Shown here in pieces: positions 1 through 5,275 of a DNA stretch of 7,749 bases. The notes under the pieces were generated by a model. It was not told the DNA's origin and ran no database searches. It saw only the letters and a list, made by a program, of their open reading frames with translations. A program made the translations under genes and the position numbers. The DNA is from Candidatus Auribacterota bacterium (GTDB lineage Bacteria > Auribacterota > Tritonobacteria > UBA1439), in the NCBI GenBank assembly GCA_026391995.1, contig JAPLCY010000297.1, positions 1-7,749 on the forward strand. Direction: 5' to 3'. Positions within the stretch are counted from its first letter, which is position 1, and every line of letters begins with the position of its first letter.

Positions 1-227
1 ATGAAGGAGAACGTCCCGCCGGCGCGGAGCGCCGTGATCAAACCGATCTGGTCGAGAGTGACCGAGCCCCCCGCGCCGACCAGATCTCCCGGGGCGATAC
101 GGGCCAGCGCCGCATCGAGCGCGTCCTTTTTACCGGCGGCCCAGACGGCCATCATGCCGTGAGCACTCAGTGCGTCGAGGAGCGTCCGGGCGCGCGGATC
201 GGGGGGATGTGTGTGTGGCGTTGCCAT
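1..227 (-). CDS. LUD-domain protein (LutC/YkgG-like), N-terminal 75 codons, cut by window edge
   Basis: The first 75 codons read without a stop to the window edge. An N-terminal leader is followed by a helix (about residues 13-24), the stretch MMAVWAAGKKDALDAALARI, and then GGSVTLDQIG (residues 53-62) and LITALRAGG. The G-G/S-S-V-T-L-x-x-I-G signature followed by a leucine-rich helix is the nucleotide/phosphosugar-type fold start of the LUD family (DUF162; LutB/LutC, YkgG). Family members take part in lactate utilisation or are stand-alone proteins of unknown reaction. This one begins like the short LutC/YkgG type, with no sign of the longer LutB ferredoxin form, but the C-terminal half lies outside. 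Its ATG is 3 nt after the stop of the upstream gene, with only a weak G-rich Shine-Dalgarno match (GGGGGAA), so translation is probably coupled to that gene. No lutA or lutB partner is visible. The domain call is firm; the specific function is not known. Confidence 0.82.
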   Translation of the reverse strand, partial: MATPHTHPPDPRARTLLDALSAHGMMAVWAAGKKDALDAALARIAPGDLVGAGGSVTLDQIGLITALRAGGTFSF

Positions 228-230
228 GGG

Positions 231-1322
231 CTATTCCCCCGTTCGGATTCTGGGGGTCGCGCGAGGCGAAGCCGGCCCCGGCGATTTACCGCCGGCCCGG
301 CCGCTCGGGCCCGCGGGTTTGAAGGTCCTCTTCCAGAAGCCCCCCGTATTGGTCAGCTTCGCGCTGATCTTGAGCGCGTTGGGAAGCTCCTCGTAGCGTA
401 TCTCGGGGACGATCTGCGGGTCGAGGCACTGCGTCGCGAGGAGAGGGAGACCGGGCTCGAGCAGCATTCTCAGATCATGCACCGCGCCGGGGTTGACGGG
501 GATGAGCGCGATGACGATCTCGCTTCGCTCCCGGTCCACCACGTCCAGCGCCAGGCCGATCCTCCGGGCCGGCGTCAGGAGGGCGATAAGGAGCTTCTGC
601 CACCCCGAATCCTTTTTCCCGAGAAGCTCCGCGAGCGCGTGACCCTCGTTGTGGGCGTAACCGTAGGCGTCCGATCCGTCCGGCAACAGGGCCATCGTCT
701 CGCGGTAGGCTTCGGTCGTCGTGAGGCCGCCGGTCCCGGAGAGGGCCGCCTTCACGTAATCCCGCTTCGTAGCCATGACCGCCCTGGTATCGCTCACGTG
801 GTAGGCGGAGAACTTGCCGCGCCCCTCGCGGGATGCGTTGAAAAGGATGCCGTCATCCGGCGCCGGACCGGAGGGGACCTTGCAGGCGAGGCCGAGCAGG
901 AATGAGAGCAGCTGGACCTGGGTGCGCGTCGCGGTCCCCTGGTTGCGGACCGTGAGCTGGAACTTTTGTGAGCCGTAGCTGACGCCGAACTGCCCGTTGC
1001 TTGGCAGGAGCGAGGCGGCCATGATCATCTCCTCGTGTCCGGCCTTCAAGGGGAGGAGGGCGAAGGCGTAATCGGAAAAATTGCAGATCTCGATATCGGC
1101 CACCGGCGGCGGTGTTCCGGTCTCGTCCGCGTGGCTGACGAGGTAGCGTATGAGCTGGTCGAACACCCACTTCTGGCCCGCGTCGCCCTTTTTGATCGCC
1201 AGGTGCGTTTCCAGCACCGCCGTGGAGGGCATGAGCGCGGCGCTCTTGTTGTCCGGCGCCGATGGCGCGGCCGAGGGGATGAGGATGCAGAGCAGCGGGA
1301 TGACGAATTGTATGGTGCGCAT
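231..1322 (-). CDS. Exported 363-aa protein, weakly DUF3352-like, function unknown
   Basis: A 363-aa protein beginning MRTIQFVIPLLCILIPSAAPSAP, a typical Sec signal peptide with likely signal peptidase I cleavage near residues 21-23 and no lipobox cysteine in place; it should be exported. The open frame runs 64 codons further upstream, but that part is basic, low in hydrophobics and overlaps the upstream gene and an inverted repeat, so the signal-peptide ATG is preferred despite having no clear Shine-Dalgarno. The middle (about residues 165-232) has the order F-x-A-Y-H-V-S-D-T-R-A-V-M-A-T, a helix with VKAAL, T-E-A-Y-R-E-T-M-A-L-L-P-D-G-S-D-A-Y-G-Y. This resembles DUF3352-type proteins, in which a displayed value, 'fails to exceed' loop and 'f..al..lP' helix recur. 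That likeness is from memory and is weak. The last 30 residues are basic and rich in Gly, Pro and Ser, and probably disordered. Its stop is 3 nt before the LUD gene. Confidence 0.75.
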   Translation of the reverse strand: MRTIQFVIPLLCILIPSAAPSAPDNKSAALMPSTAVLETHLAIKKGDAGQKWVFDQLIRYLVSHADETGTPPPVADIEICNFSDYAFALLPLKAGHEEMIMAASLLPSNGQFGVSYGSQKFQLTVRNQGTATRTQVQLLSFLLGLACKVPSGPAPDDGILFNASREGRGKFSAYHVSDTRAVMATKRDYVKAALSGTGGLTTTEAYRETMALLPDGSDAYGYAHNEGHALAELLGKKDSGWQKLLIALLTPARRIGLALDVVDRERSEIVIALIPVNPGAVHDLRMLLEPGLPLLATQCLDPQIVPEIRYEELPNALKISAKLTNTGGFWKRTFKPAGPSGRAGGKSPGPASPRATPRIRTGE

Positions 1323-1325
1323 GGT

Positions 1326-1395
1326 GCCGGTAAGAAGAATCCAGAAGGCAGAGTCCAAGGTAACTTTCTTTTTCCGGCTTCTGGATTCTGAATCC
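1326..1395. repeat. GAATCC/GGATTC inverted-repeat cluster
   Basis: The gap between two minus-strand genes holds an 11-bp perfect inverted repeat (1337-1347 GAATCCAGAAG with 1378-1388 CTTCTGGATTC) and an overlapping 13-bp palindrome GGATTC-T-GAATCC at 1383-1395. GCCGG (1326-1330) could pair with CCGGC (1374-1378); this pairing crosses the first stem, so the two are a pseudoknot or mutually exclusive. No U tract follows on either strand, so it is not a standard intrinsic terminator. It ends 4 nt before the ATG of the exported 363-aa protein on the minus strand, where a Shine-Dalgarno would be expected and is missing. It may be a dispersed intergenic repeat or a translational control structure. 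Confidence 0.6.
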
Positions 1396-1416
1396 TGGCT
1401 TTTGCCGCAGCTGTTG

Positions 1417-1809
1417 TTACCAGTCCTGAATCGCGGTAATCGGGGGCGCCGCTGAACTTCCCTGCTGGAGCAGCTTGTCCTTTTTCTCCTGCTGGTGCAG
1501 CTGTTCCTCTTCACGCTTCTGCTTCACGCGCGCCTTTTTTTCCTCCTCGGTTGCGTAGTAGGCGCCGGGGACGTTCTTCTGGCCGACCTGGAAGACGTCG
1601 GTCGCGATCGCCTTGGGCATGTCATCGGCGGCCATGACCGTGTCCCTGCCGTATTCGAGGACGCCCTTCCCGATGTTGAAGTAGAGGTTCAGGAGGCCGA
1701 TGAGGAGGCGGGGGCCGTCCTCTTTCTGGAGTTTATCGATGGCCGCCGGCGCGCGCGAGGGAAGAAGCGCCACAGCGACCAGGACGAGGACGACAATGAT
1801 GCGAGCCAT
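1417..1809 (-). CDS. Small exported protein with charged coiled-coil-like tail, unknown function
   Basis: A 130-aa protein that I do not recognise. Residues 1-23 (MARIIVVLVLVAVALLPSRAPAA) form a clear Sec signal peptide. The central part (about 30-85) has an amphipathic helix, GPRLLIGLLNLYFNIGKGVLEYG, followed by a D-D-M-P-K-A-I-A-T-D-V-F-Q segment. Residues 87-116 (TEEEKKARVKQKREEEQ and on) are almost entirely Glu, Lys, Arg and Gln and should be a single charged helix or coiled coil. The chain ends PPITAIQDW. The start was set by the strong Shine-Dalgarno GGAGG 5 nt upstream; an ATG 12 codons earlier has no such site and would bury the signal peptide behind a polar leader. The protein lies between rnhC (77 bp upstream) and the exported 363-aa gene (94 bp downstream). 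Export plus a lysine/glutamate tail suggests a periplasmic or envelope-associated scaffold role, but this is only an inference. Confidence 0.78.
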   Translation of the reverse strand: MARIIVVLVLVAVALLPSRAPAAIDKLQKEDGPRLLIGLLNLYFNIGKGVLEYGRDTVMAADDMPKAIATDVFQVGQKNVPGAYYATEEEKKARVKQKREEEQLHQQEKKDKLLQQGSSAAPPITAIQDW

Positions 1810-1814
1810 GCATG

Positions 1815-1819
1815 CCTCC
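1815..1819 (-). promoter_or_regulatory. Ribosome binding site fixing the start of the 130-aa exported protein
   Basis: GGAGG on the minus strand, 5 nt before the ATG at 1809. It is the best Shine-Dalgarno in the left block, and it decides between this ATG and an in-frame ATG 36 nt upstream. Confidence 0.75.
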
Positions 1820-1886
1820 GGAAACCGCCCGATGTGGAACACCATGCTAACAGAGGGAGGCGCGCGCCGTCAATAGTTTTTGGCGC

Positions 1887-2843
1887 TCAGCTCTCCAGGA
1901 TGACCTTCTTGCTGATCTTGAAGTGGAGCTTCGCGACATGGGCGAGGCCCTCGATGCCGTGCACGGCGACGAACTTCTTCGCCGCCTCTTCCACCGCCGC
2001 CCCCGCGCCCTTCGGGAACTCCATCTTGAACTCCTCTCCGAGTTTCTCGAGCCTGGAGACGAATTCATGGCGTGCGATCACCGAGGCCGCGGCGACGGCG
2101 ACGTCGGATTCGGCGCGCTCCCTGAATGAGATGTCGATCTTCTTGGCGCGCTTCATGAGGGCGAGGTTGAGGACGCTCTTGTCGGCGAACTTGTCCAGGA
2201 TCGCCTTCTTACAAGCGGCCTTCTTGATCAGGACGTTCTCGAGAGCCCGGGCGTGCCCCCATGCGAGGAGGCGGTTCAGGTTCGATATCTTTTCGTAGAG
2301 TCCGTTGTACTTTTCCGGGCCGATCGCCACGACCGAGTGCACGGTCTGGCGCTTGAGCACCTCCGCCATCTCCTTGATCCGTTTTGCGCCGAGCTGCTTG
2401 GAGTCGGCCACGCCGAGGTCGAGGAGGCTCCGGGCGACCGTCTTATCCACGTAGACCGCGGCGATGATCAGGGGGCCGAAGTAGTCGCCCTTGCCGCTCT
2501 CATCCACCCCGATGCGCGCCTCCGCGATCGACGGGTCGATGAGCTCTTCGTAGCCGAGGCTGACTTTTTTGAGGAGTATTGGCTCGAGGTAGAAGAGAAT
2601 GAAATCGTGCGCCCCCTTCCCCTGGATGAGAAGCTTGCCGTTCCTGAAGGCGGTGACGCTGACGCCGTTCTTGCTCGCCCCGTAGAAGGCATGCGGGACG
2701 TCCTCCCTCATCCGGAACCCCTGCGCGAGGAGGTCGTGCTTTAGCTGTGCGACCTGTCCGTCGTCGATGTAGGCGAGGTAGGTGACGTCGGAGCGCTTCG
2801 TCAGCCTGCTCGCACCGGTCCGTGCGTCGTGTGTGTGTTTCAT
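1887..2843 (-). CDS. rnhC: Ribonuclease HIII
   Basis: A 318-aa RNase HIII, the endonuclease that cuts the RNA strand of RNA-DNA hybrids in the cytoplasm (removal of R-loops and primer RNA). The N-terminal part (about 20-100) is the TBP-like substrate-binding domain that separates HIII from HII, with VSVTAFRNGKLLIQGKG near 61-77. The catalytic domain starts at GVDESGKGDYFGPL (112-125), giving the first two acidic residues D114 and E115, followed by VADSKQL (145-151). ILDKFAD (215-221) supplies D217 and D221, spaced as the third and fourth acidic residues of the studied Geobacillus enzyme. ESDVAVAAASVIAR (245-258) is the conserved helix that follows. All core residues are present and length is normal, so it should be active. 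Start: ATG with AGGA 9 nt upstream. It sits 22 bp downstream of sppA in the same direction, so the two are probably cotranscribed. No RNase HI or HII is visible in this window. Confidence 0.95.
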   Translation of the reverse strand: MKHTHDARTGASRLTKRSDVTYLAYIDDGQVAQLKHDLLAQGFRMREDVPHAFYGASKNGVSVTAFRNGKLLIQGKGAHDFILFYLEPILLKKVSLGYEELIDPSIAEARIGVDESGKGDYFGPLIIAAVYVDKTVARSLLDLGVADSKQLGAKRIKEMAEVLKRQTVHSVVAIGPEKYNGLYEKISNLNRLLAWGHARALENVLIKKAACKKAILDKFADKSVLNLALMKRAKKIDISFRERAESDVAVAAASVIARHEFVSRLEKLGEEFKMEFPKGAGAAVEEAAKKFVAVHGIEGLAHVAKLHFKISKKVILES

Positions 2844-2865
2844 CGCCGTGTGTCCTGATTTCTGA

Positions 2866-3864
2866 TCATCGCCCCGTCCACAGGTACATGAGACGCGGCG
2901 TGGAGGCTTCCATGAGCCCCTGGAAGAGGCTCGCGGAGGGCGGGGAGATAAGGGAGGAGGAGGTCAGCATATCCTTGAACGAAAACGGCTTCTCGTATCT
3001 GATGAGCTTGAGACGGGGCATGCCGGTCAGCTCGCTCGCCGCGGCCAGCGCGTCGTCCCGGTAGCCGATCGCGTCGATCAGGCCCGCCTTCAGGGCGTCG
3101 GGTGCGAGGTAGATGCGGCCGTCGGCGATCATTTCCATCTGCGCCTTGTTCAAATTCCTTCCCGCGGCGACGAGGGACGCGAAGCGATACCAGACCGAAT
3201 CGGCGATCCCCTGGAGGAGCTGCTCCTCCTCGGGGGTGATCGAGCGGGTGGGGGAGAGGATGTCCTTCATTCTCCCCTTCTTGATCGTGATCTCCTTGAG
3301 CCCCACCTTCTGGAAGAGCCCCTCGACGTTGAACCCCTGGAGCAGGACTCCGATGTTGCCGGTGATGGTGGTTGGCTGGGCGATGATGCGGTCCGAGGCG
3401 ACGGCGATGTAGTACGCCCCCGAGGTGGCCATGTCCTGGAGCGAGGCGACCACGGGTTTGCCGCTCTTGCGGACTTCCTGCACCTCGTGGTAGATGAGAT
3501 CGCTGTCGCCGACGCTGCCGCCGGGGCTGTCGATCTCGAGGATGACCGCGCGCACCTCTTTGTCGGCGGTGGCGCGCTTGAGCTGCGCCAGCACGGAGCC
3601 CACGATGCCGCGGCCCGGGATCAGCGTTTCTCCGTAGCCCCGGCTGATCACCCCCTTGACGGCGATCAGCGCCGCCTTGTGGGGACCGGCGCCCTCGACG
3701 GTGCACTCTTTCAATCTCGCCACCTCTCCCTCCGGCGAGGCCGTGCCCCCCACGAGGGTGATCAAGGCGAGGTTCATCAGGATGCTGCCGCCGAGGATCA
3801 GCAGGAGGATGATCAGGCCGGTCCATTTGAGAATTTTCCACGCGCGCCGCGGTCTGTCGCTCAT
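2866..3864 (-). CDS. sppA: Signal peptide peptidase SppA (short, single-domain type)
   Basis: A 332-aa membrane serine protease of family S49 that degrades cleaved signal peptides in the membrane. A basic N terminus (SDRPRRAWKILK) precedes one transmembrane helix at about 14-38. The protease domain follows: VRAVILEIDSPGGSVGDSD (104-122), the nucleophile motif DMATSGAYYIA with Ser148, the ITGNIGVL loop (167-174), and IKKGRMKDILSPTR (194-207) with Lys200 as the likely general base, matching the Ser147/Lys199 dyad of the Bacillus subtilis enzyme. It has one catalytic domain, like Bacillus SppA, not the duplicated 67-kDa form of E. coli. The frame is open 62 codons further upstream, but that part is Cys/Arg-rich nonsense; the chosen ATG has AAGGA 5 nt upstream and directly precedes the basic-hydrophobic leader. 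It is the first gene of the left block and diverges from the methyltransferase. Confidence 0.94.
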   Translation of the reverse strand: MSDRPRRAWKILKWTGLIILLLILGGSILMNLALITLVGGTASPEGEVARLKECTVEGAGPHKAALIAVKGVISRGYGETLIPGRGIVGSVLAQLKRATADKEVRAVILEIDSPGGSVGDSDLIYHEVQEVRKSGKPVVASLQDMATSGAYYIAVASDRIIAQPTTITGNIGVLLQGFNVEGLFQKVGLKEITIKKGRMKDILSPTRSITPEEEQLLQGIADSVWYRFASLVAAGRNLNKAQMEMIADGRIYLAPDALKAGLIDAIGYRDDALAAASELTGMPRLKLIRYEKPFSFKDMLTSSSLISPPSASLFQGLMEASTPRLMYLWTGR

Positions 3865-3914
3865 CTTCTTCCTTTCACGCACAAATAGACAATGCCGGAG
3901 GGGGTGGATATGGT

Positions 3915-3921
3915 TATAATA
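3915..3921. promoter_or_regulatory. Possible -10 element(s) in the divergent promoter region
   Basis: The plus strand reads a perfect TATAAT at 3915-3920; the same AT patch gives TATTAT on the minus strand (3921-3916), about 50 bp before the sppA ATG. It is an isolated AT-rich island in a GC-rich spacer, in a place where sppA needs a promoter. No convincing -35 box stands 16-18 bp away on either strand (TAGACA at 3887-3892 is 22 bp from the plus-strand TATAAT). The direction is therefore uncertain; it may serve sppA, the methyltransferase with a leader of about 200 nt, or both. Confidence 0.3.
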
Positions 3922-3926
3922 CTCCG

Positions 3927-4027
3927 GCAACAAAAGTTGCTGGTCGTCAGTCGCCGGCCAAAAACAACAGCGGCAACGACAGCCACTGGCTCGCTCGCTG
4001 TCAGATACATGCCCTCGTGAGTATCTG
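3927..4027. other. Run of stem-loop-forming inverted repeats in the sppA/methyltransferase spacer
   Basis: Three hairpins follow one another. GCAAC-AAAA-GTTGC lies at 3927-3940. GACAGC (3978-3983) pairs with GCTGTC (3997-4002), with a smaller palindrome AGCCA-C-TGGCT inside (3981-3991). CAGATAC (4002-4008) pairs with GTATCTG (4021-4027). If plus-strand transcription starts just after the TATAAT at 3915-3920, these would form a structured leader of the methyltransferase mRNA. I do not recognise a known riboswitch class. On the minus strand they lie upstream of the likely sppA promoter. None is followed by a U tract. Confidence 0.4.
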
Positions 4028-4052
4028 CCGGGAAATGTGCGGCATAGCAACA

Positions 4053-4067
4053 GGTGAACCGTTCACC
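4053..4067. promoter_or_regulatory. 15-bp perfect palindrome, candidate operator
   Basis: GGTGAAC-C-GTTCACC: seven-base arms match perfectly around one central base. It lies 57 bp before the methyltransferase ATG in the divergent spacer. Short symmetric sites of this size are typical for dimeric repressors such as TetR, GntR or LacI types. No regulator gene is in the window, so the cognate protein is unknown. Confidence 0.45.
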
Positions 4068-4124
4068 AGCACCCTTACAAAATAGATTTTAGTCTTGTTG
4101 GTGGATAAGGTCAAGGGATTTTAG

Positions 4125-5159
4125 ATGATTCAAATAATTTTACCGATCTGCCTCGAGTGCGGGGCGCAACTCCGTGACGCGACCACCGGTCTCTCCTGCC
4201 CGCGATGCGGCAGGCGGTATCCTGTGGACGAGGGGGTCCCCATCTTGCTCCCCCCCTCGATGGACGCCTTCAAGGAGCAGGAATCGGCGTACCACAGCCA
4301 GGTGAGCGGCGAGTTCGACGTGGCGCACAATCTTGAAAGCGCCCGTGTCGCGGCGTTTAAATCCTTCTACCACGAACGCCTCGTCTCCATTCCCGCGGCG
4401 GGCGCCGTTCTCGAGGTCGGCTGCGGGACGGGGTGGGATGCCGGGTGCCTTGCCGCCCGGGGATTCACGGTGTATCTCGGCGATATCTCCCCCGCGATGG
4501 TGAAGCGCGCGCGGGAGCGGCTGCGCCGGGCCGGTGTGAATGATGCGCGGATGCGCTTCTCCGTATTCGACGCCGAATCGATCCCCTTCCCCGACGCGAG
4601 TTTCGACGCCGTGCTGATCACCGCGGCCCTTCACCACATGGCGGCGCCTGAGCGCTGCGTGGCCGAGATGGCGCGGGTGTGCGTGCCGGGGGGAGTGATC
4701 GTGCTCGGCTTCGAGCCGAACGCCTGGCCGTACTATACGCTGCTGCCGCTGAGACGCGCGCTCTCGATCGCCCGGAAGGGATCCGGGGCGGTCCTCCGCT
4801 CCCCGCGCAGGGCGTGGCGCACGGTGAGGAGCATGAGGATTGCGCCGGGCGTCCTGATCGAAACCGGGGCCCATAAGGGCGAGCTTCACTCGCCGGGCGA
4901 TCGCCGGGCGAAGGGATTCACCATGCGGAGCTTCCGCTCGATACTGCGTCGCGCCGGCCTCGAACTCGAGGCCACCCAGCGCGTATGGTATGTCAACGGC
5001 TTCATCCAGGAGATCTGCGCGCTCGCCCCTCTCCGGGCCCCCTCCCCCGGGCTGGAGCGAATGCTCGTCCGGTGCGATCAGTTTCTCTCCCGCGTGCCCG
5101 TGCTCAATTTTATGAACTGGCACTGGAACGTCATTGCGCGGAAGCCGGCAGTATTGTAA
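4125..5159 (+). CDS. SAM-dependent class I methyltransferase with N-terminal zinc ribbon
   Basis: A 344-aa methyltransferase that transfers a methyl group from S-adenosylmethionine to an unknown acceptor. Residues 9-28 hold a Trm112-like zinc ribbon, with Cys9 and Cys12, then Cys25 and Cys28, followed by RRYPVDEGVPILL. The Rossmann core carries motif I LEVGCGTGWD (96-105), an acidic end of strand 2 at Asp120 (VYLGDISPAMV), a D-A-E-S-I-P-F-P-D-A-S-F-D-A-V motif II/III block (149-163), the ALHHM post-motif (168-172), and CVPGGVIVLGFEPN (186-199). The C-terminal 140 residues, ending in NWHWNVIARKP, are a substrate lid often seen in enzymes of sugar or lipid clusters. Start: ATG with AAGGG (4113-4117) 7 nt upstream. 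It is the only plus-strand gene here and converges on the carbamoyltransferase, so a shared role in modifying one glycan or metabolite is possible. Acceptor atom (C, N or O) cannot be told. Confidence 0.9.
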   Translation: MIQIILPICLECGAQLRDATTGLSCPRCGRRYPVDEGVPILLPPSMDAFKEQESAYHSQVSGEFDVAHNLESARVAAFKSFYHERLVSIPAAGAVLEVGCGTGWDAGCLAARGFTVYLGDISPAMVKRARERLRRAGVNDARMRFSVFDAESIPFPDASFDAVLITAALHHMAAPERCVAEMARVCVPGGVIVLGFEPNAWPYYTLLPLRRALSIARKGSGAVLRSPRRAWRTVRSMRIAPGVLIETGAHKGELHSPGDRRAKGFTMRSFRSILRRAGLELEATQRVWYVNGFIQEICALAPLRAPSPGLERMLVRCDQFLSRVPVLNFMNWHWNVIARKPAVL

Positions 5160-5275
5160 GTAATGGTTCTCTTCCACTTTGTGCGGGTACTTTTAGATCT
5201 CCTCCCCCCTTGAGGGGGAGGGGAAAAAGAGGTTTACCCACACAAAGTGAAAGAGAACCTAATCAATATTACTTA
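5157..5275. repeat. 119-bp imperfect inverted repeat enclosing two convergent stop codons
   Basis: The tips are TAAGTAAT (5157-5164) and ATTACTTA (5268-5275). Inside, 5165-5189 pairs with 5235-5259 at 23 of 25 positions. CTTTT (5190-5194) then pairs with AAAAG (5225-5229), and CCTCCCCC (5201-5208) with GGGGGAGG (5214-5221) around the loop CTTGA. Nearly the whole spacer folds into one hairpin. The first TAA is the methyltransferase stop; the other tip contains the carbamoyltransferase stop. The two mismatches of the long arm are C-A in plus-strand RNA but G-U wobbles in minus-strand RNA, so the stem is complete only in the carbamoyltransferase transcript. It may stop or protect both convergent mRNAs. 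There is no U tract right after the hairpin, so it is not a classical intrinsic terminator; it could instead be a small non-autonomous repeat element. Confidence 0.85.

Noticed and set aside
159..905. 248-codon plus-strand open frame
   Set aside because: Overlaps the antisense of the exported protein and LUD gene; composition is that of an Arg/Gly/Glu shadow frame, and no ribosome binding site is seen.
1323..1514. 64-codon N-terminal extension of the exported 363-aa protein
   Set aside because: Basic and Ser-rich, overlaps the upstream gene and the inverted-repeat cluster, and would bury an obvious signal peptide.
1495..2298. 267-codon plus-strand open frame
   Set aside because: Crosses the complement of the exported 130-aa gene, the spacer and most of rnhC; no family motif and no start signal.
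3865..4050. 62-codon N-terminal extension of sppA
   Set aside because: It is a Cys/Arg-rich stretch without homology features, and the internal ATG with AAGGA directly precedes a standard membrane-anchor leader.
4140..5177. 345-codon open frame on the minus strand opposite the methyltransferase
   Set aside because: Antisense to a conserved gene; the product is Arg/Gly/His-rich with no recognisable motif.
5201..5228. Classical rho-independent terminator for the convergent genes
   Set aside because: The GC-rich stem is there, but no U tract follows it on either strand, so only a structural role can be claimed.
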